Shown piece by piece: positions 44,843-52,998 of a stretch of 64,000 nucleotides of DNA (positions are counted from its first letter, which is position 1; each line of letters begins with the position of its first letter). A program made the position numbers and the translations under genes. The notes under the pieces were generated by a model, which was given only the letters and a program-made list of their open reading frames with translations, was not told where the DNA came from and searched no databases. This DNA is from Haliovirga abyssi (GTDB lineage Bacteria > Fusobacteriota > Fusobacteriia > Fusobacteriales > Haliovirgaceae). Where the stretch lies: positions 233,552 through 297,551 of the forward strand of contig NZ_AP027060.1 in NCBI RefSeq assembly GCF_030295325.1, in the 5' to 3' direction.

Positions 44843-47800
44843 TCATAAACTCAATTTATTCATCTCTTTAGCTGTCATTATTACCATTTGTAATCTATTT
44901 TCTATATTTGCAAAACTTGTATCGGGATCATAATCAAGAGATAAAATCTGTATATCAGGAAACATTTTTTTTAATGATTTTGTCATTCCTCTTCCTGTAA
45001 TATGGTTTGGAATACATCCAAAAGGCTGTACTATTATAAATGTTTTAACTCCATTTCTAGCATGTTCAATTATCTCAGCAGGAATTAACCAACCTTCTCC
45101 AGTAGTATATGTTTTATCTATAATTCCATCTATATTTTCAGCTAATTCATGAACATTTTTTTTATATTCATAAAATTTAAACTTTTTTAATCTTTTTTCT
45201 ACTTTATTAACCACTCTTTGATATATCTTATCTGTAACATCAGCTAATAAAAAATTCCTAACAGGTTTTTCTATTTGTGAATTTTTAATTCCCTCTTTTA
45301 TTTTTATCATATCTCGTCTAAAAAAATCTATAAATGAAGGAAAAATAGTTTCCATTCCATTTGCTTCAAGATATCCTTCAATATTTTCATTTGCAGATGG
45401 ATGATAATTCATTAAAATTTCTCCAATTACAAATACTTTTGGTTTTGGTTTTTGTTCAATTAACTCTATGTTATTAAATGCCTCAATAGCTTCTTCAACT
45501 ATTTTGGGTGAATTTTTATAATTTTTTTTCATAACTTCCACTATTTTATCTACATATTTTTCAAAAATTTGATTAGTTTCACCTCTATTTTTTTCATATG
45601 GTCTTATTCTTCTTTTCATATATTCCAAAGCATCAGTTGTAACAAGTCCATATAACATACCTAATTGAAACCACAATCCTAATTTAATCCCAGGCTGAAT
45701 TCCTTTGTTATCTTCTCCAGTTGTAATAATCGAAACATCTTTATATCCTGCTTCATCTAATGCTTTCCTTGCAAGTGTTAAATATTGACCTGCACGACAA
45801 TCATTACAATTTTTAGCTATTCCAAATGTAACCTCTTTTGGATTTTTGTCTTCCATTACTGCTAACATCTCTCCAATGTTTATTTGAGCTGGATAACATA
45901 TATCATTATGTACATATTTTTTTCCTAAAGCTTTTGCCCTATCTCCTGCAATTGGCAATGGCTGTACATTATATCCTTTTTCACTTAAAACAGCCGAAAC
46001 AACTTTTGCAAATGTTTCTGATAAAATTGGAACATAAATAGTTCTTTTTCCCTTATCTTTTTTTGAAAAAATTGAATTACCAAAAGGCTCTTTTAATTTT
46101 CTTAATGTTATTTTTTCCTGTTTTTCTCTTCTTGATTTTATTGTTTCTATAAATGAATTAATTCTTATAGTCATAGGACCTTTTACTTCACTTTCATCTA
46201 GCTTCATTATTAAAGGCTGTTTTTGAGAAATATCATTCATTAATCTAATTACTTCATCACTGTTAATTGCTTCATGACCACATCCAAAACTAACCACTTC
46301 TACAAATTCTAAATTTTTATTTTTTGCTGTATATATTGCTCCTGTAAAAAGCCTTGTGTGAAAAGGATTTACTGTATCAGGTCTTACTTTACTTAAATCA
46401 ACATCATTAAGACCAGGCAAAGAATCCAATGTTAATACAGGAATATTTAAATTTACAAAAAAAGATGATATATTGTGGTTTATTAATTCATCACTATGAT
46501 ACGGCCTTGATGCTATAACAACTCCAAATCTGTTTTCTTTTTCTAACTGTTCCAGAACTTTTTTCCCTTCTTCTAACATCTTATTTTTAAAAATATTCTG
46601 AGCTATATCTCCCTCTAAAATTGCATTTTCTACAACATCTTTTTTTAATCCAAAACTTTCATTTATAAATTTTATTAATTGTTTATCTCTTAGATTTATA
46701 GTTGTCCATCTAAACATTGGAGTATCAAAAATAACTCCGCTTTTTTCTGGTTCATCATTCTCTTTTATAACCAAAGGATACCCTTGAATAACTGCACACA
46801 TATTTACTGCTTCTTTATGTTTTTCATTTTCAGGCGGTATATCCATCATCATTGGCATAAATATTCTATCAACTTTTTTATCTATTAAATTTTTTATATG
46901 ACCATGTACTATTTTTGCAGGAAAACAAACTGTATCTGATGGAATATTTTTTAATCCATCTTCAAATATTTTATAACTGCTTTTATCAGAAACAATAACT
47001 TCAAATCCCAATGATGTATAAAATGATTTCCAAAATGGCAAACTATTCCAAAATTCAAGTACTCTTGGAATTCCAATTTTAATATTTTTTTTAGGACTTA
47101 ATTCTTTTGGAGCATAATTCTCAAAAAGAATTTTATTCCTATATTTCAGTAAATCAGGAACAGATTCTTTTTTTCTCATAATGTTTTTTAATTCTTTTAA
47201 AGTTGACTCATCTTTCAAATCGCCTATAACTTCTCCTCGTTCACATCTATTTCCAGTTACAAATGTAGTTTTATCATTAAATTCAACTATTGTTCGACTA
47301 CAATTATTCGTACATAATTTACATATACTTCCTGATATCTTTTTATAATTAAAAGTTTCTAAATTTTCAAATCCTATAAAAGAAGTTGTCTTTTTATTCT
47401 TCATATTTTTTTTAGTAAGCAAAGCTACTCCAATTGCTCCCATCTCTCCTGAATGAGGAGGTCTCACAACTTTTATTCCTGTATATTGTTCCATTGCTCT
47501 TAATACAGCATCATTTTTAAAAGTCCCACCTTGAGCAAGAATGGTATTTCCAAGACTATTAAAATTAGAAACTCTTACAACTTTTGTGAATACATTTTCT
47601 ATTACAGACCTACAAAGCCCAGCCATAATATCCTCTACAGAACGTCCATTTTTTTGTTCAGTAATTATAGAACTATTCATAAATACAGTACATCTAGAAC
47701 CTAATTTTGAAGGATTTTTCGATTTAAATGCCAATTTTGAAATCTCTTCTACAGGAATTTTTAATGCTTTTGAGTAAGTTTCAATAAAAGAACCACAACC

Positions 47801-49192
47801 TGCAGAACAAGCTTCATTTAATACAATACCTGTAACAATTTTATTTTTTATGTTAATGGCTTTCATATCTTGCCCACCAATATCAAGAATAAACGATACA
47901 TCAGGTGCATATTTAAAAGCTGCTTCTGCATGAGCTACTGTTTCAACTATATGATAATCCGCTTTAAATGCTTTGGCAAAAAGAAGTTCTCCATATCCAG
48001 TAGTTCCAACTCCTTTTACTGTTAAATTAACCCCCATTTTATCATAATAATCTTTTATTTCTAAAAGACCATTTTTCACAACATCAATTGGTTCTCCTGC
48101 GTTATTTGAATAAAATTTATTAATAATATTTTCATCTTCATCTATTAATACAAACTTACTTGTAGTAGAGCCTGCATCTATTCCAATATAAATATTTATA
48201 TTTTCACCTTTATTATATTGCTTTGGCTCAAATTTTTCTACTTTATGTCTTTTGAAAAATTCTTCTTCTTCTTTTGTAGATTCAAAAAAATTCTCATTTT
48301 TTTCCACTTTATATTTATAATTTTTTTTATATTCTGAAAGTTTCTTTATAATCTCTGATAAATTATGAATTTCTTTTTTATCTTCAAATATTGTACCTAT
48401 TGATAACGCTGCCCCTGCTGCTACAATAATTTCAGGATTTTCAGGGATTATAATTTCATTTTCATTTAATCCAAGTCTTTCTTTAAATACAGATATTAAT
48501 TCAGTGTTAAATGTAAGTGGACCACCTTCAAAAATTACAGGTTTTACTATTTCTGCTCCTTGTGCTAATCCACCTATTGTTTGTTTTGCTATTGCATGAA
48601 AAGATGATAAAGCTATATCACTTTTTGGTACTCCTTGATTTAATAACGGTTGAATATCTGTTTTAGCAAATACTCCACATCTGCCAGAAATATCATAAAG
48701 AGTAGTTGATTTTTTTGCCAAATCATTAAATTCTTCAACTCCTACATTTAATATTTCAGCAATTTGGTCTATAAATGCACCTGTCCCACCTGCACAACTT
48801 CCATTCATTCTCATATCTGATGCAATTAATTTATCAGTTTTTTCATCATGATGAAAAAATATAACTTTCGCATCTTGCCCTCCAAGCTCTATTGCTGTCC
48901 TTGCATTTGGATAATAATTACCAATAGCTATAGCATTTGCCACTACTTCTTGCACAAAAAACAGACCTGTATAATCTGCAATAAAACTTCCACCACTTCC
49001 ACATACTGCTATTTCAAAATTGCTGTTTTTATATTTTTTATCTATTTCTTTTAAAAGTTCTAAAATAGTTTCTGACTGTTTTGCATTATGTCTTAAATAT
49101 TTAGAATAAACTATTTTTTTTGTAATTGGATCTAATACAACAGTTTTTACAGTTGTAGATCCTACATCTATTCCTAACCAATAATTATTCAT
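44843..49192 (-). CDS. Acyl-CoA dehydratase activase fused to dehydratase-like domains
   Basis: The 1449-residue product has two tandem BadF/BadG/BcrA/BcrD ATPase domains: ~4-265 (GIDVGSTTVKTVVLD, NGSCAGGTGAF) and ~330-595 (YIGIDAGSTTSKFVLID, NEACSAGCGSFIE). Their Cys residues should bind the bridging [4Fe-4S] cluster of 2-hydroxyacyl-CoA dehydratase activators. A DUF2229-type region (IGIPRVLEFWNSLPFW) and HgdB-like repeats with further cysteines follow (CYPAQINIGEML, NCNDCRAGQ). Such giant proteins are common in anaerobes. The catalytic partner is not in the window, so the true substrate is unknown. Related giant activases have been proposed to be stand-alone ATP-driven reductases. Confidence 0.85.
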   Translation of the reverse strand: MNNYWLGIDVGSTTVKTVVLDPITKKIVYSKYLRHNAKQSETILELLKEIDKKYKNSNFEIAVCGSGGSFIADYTGLFFVQEVVANAIAIGNYYPNARTAIELGGQDAKVIFFHHDEKTDKLIASDMRMNGSCAGGTGAFIDQIAEILNVGVEEFNDLAKKSTTLYDISGRCGVFAKTDIQPLLNQGVPKSDIALSSFHAIAKQTIGGLAQGAEIVKPVIFEGGPLTFNTELISVFKERLGLNENEIIIPENPEIIVAAGAALSIGTIFEDKKEIHNLSEIIKKLSEYKKNYKYKVEKNENFFESTKEEEEFFKRHKVEKFEPKQYNKGENINIYIGIDAGSTTSKFVLIDEDENIINKFYSNNAGEPIDVVKNGLLEIKDYYDKMGVNLTVKGVGTTGYGELLFAKAFKADYHIVETVAHAEAAFKYAPDVSFILDIGGQDMKAINIKNKIVTGIVLNEACSAGCGSFIETYSKALKIPVEEISKLAFKSKNPSKLGSRCTVFMNSSIITEQKNGRSVEDIMAGLCRSVIENVFTKVVRVSNFNSLGNTILAQGGTFKNDAVLRAMEQYTGIKVVRPPHSGEMGAIGVALLTKKNMKNKKTTSFIGFENLETFNYKKISGSICKLCTNNCSRTIVEFNDKTTFVTGNRCERGEVIGDLKDESTLKELKNIMRKKESVPDLLKYRNKILFENYAPKELSPKKNIKIGIPRVLEFWNSLPFWKSFYTSLGFEVIVSDKSSYKIFEDGLKNIPSDTVCFPAKIVHGHIKNLIDKKVDRIFMPMMMDIPPENEKHKEAVNMCAVIQGYPLVIKENDEPEKSGVIFDTPMFRWTTINLRDKQLIKFINESFGLKKDVVENAILEGDIAQNIFKNKMLEEGKKVLEQLEKENRFGVVIASRPYHSDELINHNISSFFVNLNIPVLTLDSLPGLNDVDLSKVRPDTVNPFHTRLFTGAIYTAKNKNLEFVEVVSFGCGHEAINSDEVIRLMNDISQKQPLIMKLDESEVKGPMTIRINSFIETIKSRREKQEKITLRKLKEPFGNSIFSKKDKGKRTIYVPILSETFAKVVSAVLSEKGYNVQPLPIAGDRAKALGKKYVHNDICYPAQINIGEMLAVMEDKNPKEVTFGIAKNCNDCRAGQYLTLARKALDEAGYKDVSIITTGEDNKGIQPGIKLGLWFQLGMLYGLVTTDALEYMKRRIRPYEKNRGETNQIFEKYVDKIVEVMKKNYKNSPKIVEEAIEAFNNIELIEQKPKPKVFVIGEILMNYHPSANENIEGYLEANGMETIFPSFIDFFRRDMIKIKEGIKNSQIEKPVRNFLLADVTDKIYQRVVNKVEKRLKKFKFYEYKKNVHELAENIDGIIDKTYTTGEGWLIPAEIIEHARNGVKTFIIVQPFGCIPNHITGRGMTKSLKKMFPDIQILSLDYDPDTSFANIENRLQMVIMTAKEMNKLSL

Positions 49193-49206
49193 TTTACCTC
49201 CAAAAA

Positions 49207-49647
49207 TTAAAAATATTCTTTTAAAATTTTCATTAAATTTTCTTCAAATAACTGATCATCTTTTCTCTCTCTTTTTTTAGGACCTTTTGTCCTTTTTCCT
49301 GCATTCCTCATTTTTTGTCCCATATGTCGTTGAAACATTAAAGATTCAATATTAAATTTAGTATACCGCATCCCTTTTGGATGAATTACTGCATAAACTT
49401 TTTCAATTAGTATTGTAGCTAATCCATAATCTTGTGTTATGATTATATCCTCATTTTTAGATATTTTAACTATTTCCAAATCCACAGAATCTTTTCCTTT
49501 ATCAACCTTTATTACTTTAAAATCTCCAGTTAATTCATGTGCATTATCAATTACCATTATTAACTCTAATTCATATTTTTTAGCTAATTGTTCACAAATT
49601 AATTTTGCATTTTTAGGTGTCGCATCTGCATCAATTATTATTCTCAT
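49207..49647 (-). CDS. YaiI/YqxD family protein (DUF188)
   Basis: The 146-residue product begins MRIIIDADATPK, ending with MGQKMRNAGKRTKGPKKR. DADA(C/T)P, DIIITQDYGLA (here EDIIITQDYGLA) and HPKGMRYT are the family hallmarks; the fold is PIN-like. Function is uncertain. Thr replaces the usual Cys after DADA, which is common outside the gammaproteobacteria. It starts 14 bases beyond the activase start region, in the same orientation, likely the same operon. Confidence 0.9.
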   Translation of the reverse strand: MRIIIDADATPKNAKLICEQLAKKYELELIMVIDNAHELTGDFKVIKVDKGKDSVDLEIVKISKNEDIIITQDYGLATILIEKVYAVIHPKGMRYTKFNIESLMFQRHMGQKMRNAGKRTKGPKKRERKDDQLFEENLMKILKEYF

Positions 49648-49783
49648 CTTTTTCTCCTTTAAGAATCAGATCTGTTAATGCTATCTGTTTTCAATATTTT
49701 TTTATTATATTTAATCACAACCTGACTTAAAATGTCAATTATTTTTGCTATAATATTATTATTATAATTTTTCACTAGATAAA

Positions 49784-49894
49784 AAATAAGCTACGCTTCA
49801 TTTGTTAAAACATAAATGTTTTTCAAAATTTTTGGTTTCTGAAAACTTTTTCTTTGAAAAATCGCATATTTCAAAAAAACGGCGTAGCTTATTT
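49784..49894. repeat. Palindromic repeat family A, complete copy
   Basis: Terminal inverted repeats AATAAGCTACGC / GCGTAGCTTATT enclose ~85 bases, including AACATAAATGTTTTTC, TTTGGTTTCTGAAAA and AAATCGCATATTTC. Copies or halves also occur at 42493, 52481, 54969, 61638, 61781, 62943, 63069 and 63683. It has no coding capacity, so it is MITE-like. Confidence 0.8.
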
Positions 49895-49935
49895 CCCAAA
49901 TAAATTTATACTTTCATATTAAATTAAAAAAATAT

Positions 49936-49964
49936 TTGACAGACAAAATATAAAAATGTATACT
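49936..49964 (+). promoter_or_regulatory. Promoter of manA
   Basis: Consensus TTGACA (49936-49941), 17-base spacer, TATACT (49959-49964), about 55 bases before the start codon. Confidence 0.85.
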
Positions 49965-50019
49965 TTAAATCTAAACATATAAAAAAATCAAATATCCAAA
50001 AATATAAAAGGAGATAATT

Positions 50020-50988
50020 ATGTATCCATTAAAATTCGAAAAAGTGTTTAAAGAAAAAGTTTGGGGTGGAAGAAATTTTGAATCTATATTAAATATTAAA
50101 TTAAAATCAAATAAAAAAATTGGGGAATCTTGGGAAGTTTCAACTCATAAAAATGGAATATCTATTGTTTCAAGTGGAATCTACAAAGGAAAAACTCTAC
50201 AAGAATTGATTAATCAATATGGAGAATCTATTGTTGGAAAAAAAGTATATACAAAATTTAAAAATAAATTTCCGCTTTTAATAAAATACCTAGATATAAA
50301 TGATAAACTCTCTGTACAAGTTCATCCAAATGACAAATATGCTTTGGAAAATGAAGGAGAATTCGGAAAATCTGAATGTTGGTATGTTATTGATGCTTCT
50401 AAAGATGCAAAATTAATATTAGGAATAAAAGAAAATATTTCAAAAGAAATATTTCATAAGAAAGTCCAAAAAAACGATTTTTCAGAATTATTTAATGAAA
50501 TACCTGTAAAAAAGGGTGATTTTATAAATATCTCTCCAGGACTTGTTCACGCTTCAACAGAAGGTTCTATTTTAATTTGTGAGATACAACAAAATTCAGA
50601 TACTACTTATAGAATTTATGATTTTGACAGAGTTGTAGATGGTAAGCTAAGACCACTACATATAGATAAAGCTTTAGAAGTTATTAATTTTGGATTAAAG
50701 CCTGAAATAACTGAAGAAAAATATAGAGAAAATATAAAAATCAATGAAACAAACATTCAAAATCTAATAAGAAATGAATATTTTAACGTAGATAAATTAG
50801 ACATAAAAAACAAGTATTCTTATAATTTAAAAGATAGTTTTTCTATTTTATCAATTATTGATGGCGCAGGACAATTAATTTATAATTCTGAAATATATAA
50901 TATAAAAAAAGGAGAAACTTATTTTATTCCTGCTAACCTTAATATAGAAATAAACGGAAATTTAACAATTTTAAAAAGTTTTTTATAA
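50020..50988 (+). CDS. manA: Mannose-6-phosphate isomerase, class I short form
   Basis: The 322-residue product opens PLKFEKVFKEKVWGGRNF and has GESWEVSTHKNG. The zinc and active-site segment follows: LSVQVHPND with KSECWYVID, then SPGLVHASTEG and QNSDTTYRIYDFDR. Two cupin modules. It converts mannose-6-phosphate and fructose-6-phosphate, feeding mannose catabolism or sugar nucleotides. It is monocistronic, with its own promoter and a terminator at 51004. Confidence 0.92.
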   Translation: MYPLKFEKVFKEKVWGGRNFESILNIKLKSNKKIGESWEVSTHKNGISIVSSGIYKGKTLQELINQYGESIVGKKVYTKFKNKFPLLIKYLDINDKLSVQVHPNDKYALENEGEFGKSECWYVIDASKDAKLILGIKENISKEIFHKKVQKNDFSELFNEIPVKKGDFINISPGLVHASTEGSILICEIQQNSDTTYRIYDFDRVVDGKLRPLHIDKALEVINFGLKPEITEEKYRENIKINETNIQNLIRNEYFNVDKLDIKNKYSYNLKDSFSILSIIDGAGQLIYNSEIYNIKKGETYFIPANLNIEINGNLTILKSFL

Positions 50989-51003
50989 TTTTATATTTTT
51001 TTG

Positions 51004-51045
51004 AAAATAAAACAGAGGGAATATATATTCCCCCTGTTTTATTTT
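51004..51045. terminator. Bidirectional terminator between manA and degP-like gene
   Basis: AAAATAAAACAGAGGG/CCCCTGTTTTATTTT stem around a short AT loop, serving two convergent genes. Confidence 0.85.
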
Positions 51046-51051
51046 CATCTA

Positions 51052-52434
51052 TTAATCTTTTTCTAACATTATATATCTGCTTGCATTTTTACCTTCTATA
51101 TAAAATAATATTCCATCACCTTTTTTAGTTTTTTTATATTTTCCCATTATTTGATTAACGTTAGTTATTGTATTATTATTTACCTCTACAATTATATCTC
51201 CTGGTCTAACTCCATAACTATAAGCTTGTGAGTCATATGAAACTTCTAAAACTATTACCCCTTTTGTATTTTTATCTAAATTAAATTGTTTTATCACATT
51301 GTTATCTATATTTTTTATTTTCATTCCCATTAATTCTTGTTCTTCAGATGCTAATCCATTTCCATTATTAGCTTTTTTTCCAAGTTTTACTCTAATATTT
51401 ATTTTTTTTCTATTTCTTAATATTCTTAAATCAACTTTTGTTCCAGGTGCAGCTGCTCCAATTTTATTTCTCAAATCATTGTAATCTTTTACTTTTTCTC
51501 CATTAATTTGTAAAACTATATCCCCTCTTTTTAATCCTGCTTTTTCAGCTGGCGTTCCTTTTAATACCTCACCAATTAATGCTCCTTTTGTATCTTTTAA
51601 TCCAAATTTTTCAGCCATTTTATCATTAAGAGGTTGAATAGAAACTCCAAGCCATCCTCTCTCTACTTTTCCATTTTTTATCAATGAATTCTTTATTGGT
51701 TTTACCATATCTATAGGAATTGCAAATCCTATTCCCATATTCCCACCGCTTTTAGAAAGAATTGCTGTATTTATACCAATAACATTTCCATTAATATCTA
51801 CTAATGGACCTCCGCTATTTCCTGGATTAATCGAAGCATCTGTTTGAATAAAATTTTCATAATTTTCTATTCCCATTCCAGAACGTCCTTTTGCACTTAT
51901 GATTCCAACTGTCATTGTATTATTCAATCCAAATGGGTTTCCTATTGCAATTGCCCATTGCCCAACTTCCAATTTTGATGAATTACCTAAAGTTAAATAT
52001 TTAAATTTTTTATTTGACTTTATTTTTAATATTGCAATATCTGTATCTTTGTCTGTTCCTATTAGTTTAGCAGAATAAGTTGATTTGTCATTTAAAGTAA
52101 CTTTTATTTTATCTGCTCCATCAACTACATGATTATTTGTAACAATATATCCATCCTCTGAAATGATAAATCCTGACCCTAATGCAGTTTGCTTTCTTTT
52201 AATCTCTCTTGGTTCTCTTCTTTGATTATTTCTACCAAAAAATTGATCATTAAATAAATCTTCAAATGGATCATAATATCTTTGTTTTATAACTTTTTCA
52301 GTACTAATATTTACCACTGCTGGCATAACTTTCTTTGATACTTCTGTAAATGCTTTCTGATCGTCAAATACATTTGCAAAACTTGAAATTGATAAAATTG
52401 TAAAAACTAACATAAAACTCATAACTTTTTTCAT
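51052..52434 (-). CDS. DegP/HtrA-family periplasmic serine protease
   Basis: A 460-residue product from ATG 52434, behind GGAGGCG. Signal peptide (SFMLVFTILSISSFANVF). Trypsin-like domain (~70-230) with catalytic His in VTNNHVVDG, Asp in DKDTDIAILK and Ser in INPGNSGGPL. Two PDZ domains follow (~255-345 with GWLGVSIQPLN; ~370-460 with GVIVLEVSYDSQAYSYGVRPGD). It degrades or refolds misfolded envelope proteins. The long leader contains two hairpins that may control expression. Confidence 0.92.
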   Translation of the reverse strand: MKKVMSFMLVFTILSISSFANVFDDQKAFTEVSKKVMPAVVNISTEKVIKQRYYDPFEDLFNDQFFGRNNQRREPREIKRKQTALGSGFIISEDGYIVTNNHVVDGADKIKVTLNDKSTYSAKLIGTDKDTDIAILKIKSNKKFKYLTLGNSSKLEVGQWAIAIGNPFGLNNTMTVGIISAKGRSGMGIENYENFIQTDASINPGNSGGPLVDINGNVIGINTAILSKSGGNMGIGFAIPIDMVKPIKNSLIKNGKVERGWLGVSIQPLNDKMAEKFGLKDTKGALIGEVLKGTPAEKAGLKRGDIVLQINGEKVKDYNDLRNKIGAAAPGTKVDLRILRNRKKINIRVKLGKKANNGNGLASEEQELMGMKIKNIDNNVIKQFNLDKNTKGVIVLEVSYDSQAYSYGVRPGDIIVEVNNNTITNVNQIMGKYKKTKKGDGILFYIEGKNASRYIMLEKD

Positions 52435-52807
52435 GATAATCGCCTCCATATTTTTTTATTTTTTTAGATCATAATAGAAAAATAAGCTACGCTTTAATCT
52501 GGTAAAAGATAAACGTTTTTCTAAATACTTATTTTTTATGATCTCTTTATTTATAAGGTAAATAAACAAACTATAAACTATATGTTAGGGAGGGGAAGCC
52601 ACTATGAAGGCTTCCTCTAAAAGGAGGTAAAATACGTTAAAATAGGGTGTTTTTTAACGTATATAAAACTCAAAAAAATGCTCTTATATAAAATATTAAT
52701 TTATATTCTTTTTTTTCTTTTTTTTATCCTCTTTTCAATAACATTATACTATATGATTATTAAATTAAAATTAAATTAAAATTAAAATTTTTTAATCTAT
52801 TCCTAAA
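52435..52807. other. Leader region upstream of the HtrA gene
   Basis: No gene is convincing here. It holds a half copy of repeat family A (52481-~52535), a hairpin GGAAGCC-ACTATGAA-GGCTTCC (~52594-52616), and a stem TACGTTAAAA/TTTTAACGTA (~52633-52661). On the plus strand the hairpin encodes a potential 8-residue peptide, MKASSKRR, with a purine-rich site before it, but nothing follows it. Both hairpins may be formed in the 5' untranslated part of the HtrA mRNA. Confidence 0.45.
52481..52535. repeat. Half copy of palindromic repeat family A
   Basis: AATAAGCTACGCTTTAATCTG...AAACGTTTTTC matches the left half of the family-A element; the right half is missing. Confidence 0.65.
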
Positions 52808-52849
52808 TTAAAATAGAAGAGCCGGGATTTCCCGACTCTTCTATTTTAA
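52808..52849 (-). terminator. Terminator of the candidate small RNA
   Basis: AAAATAGAAGAGTCGGG/CCCGGCTCTTCTATTTT stem followed by AT-rich sequence; it would work on either strand. Confidence 0.85.
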
Positions 52850-52955
52850 TGTGTTATTCTCGAGGGCTTATTTGCAGTTAATTGGTCTGCTTGCCTTACT
52901 TTTCGTCTCTATCTTTTTATACCAGTGAGCACTAATCTGGTCGTCTCTGCCCTCT
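52808..52955 (-). ncRNA. Candidate stand-alone small RNA with its own promoter and terminator
   Basis: On the minus strand a consensus promoter (TTGATT 52985-52990, 17-base spacer, TATATT 52962-52967) predicts a start near 52955. The RNA would be ~148 bases. AGAGGGC near the 5' end pairs with GCCCTC(G) ~90 bases later and encloses two hairpins (ACCAG/CTGGT and GCAG/CTGC). A GC-rich terminator follows (52808-52849). The region is much GC-richer than its surroundings and has no frame. I do not recognise it as 6S, SRP, tmRNA or a known riboswitch. Confidence 0.6.
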
Positions 52956-52961
52956 ATTAAT

Positions 52962-52990
52962 AATATACTTCATAAAACTACAAAAATCAA
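52962..52990 (-). promoter_or_regulatory. Promoter of the candidate small RNA
   Basis: TTGATT and TATATT with a 17-base spacer, in the 160-base gap after the diguanylate cyclase gene. Confidence 0.65.
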
Positions 52991-52998
52991 CCTTTTTT

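Noticed and set aside
52808..52955. c-di-GMP (GEMM) riboswitch or 6S RNA
   Set aside because: It is next to a GGDEF gene, but the conserved GEMM core and the 6S central-bubble layout are not visible; kept as an unassigned small RNA.
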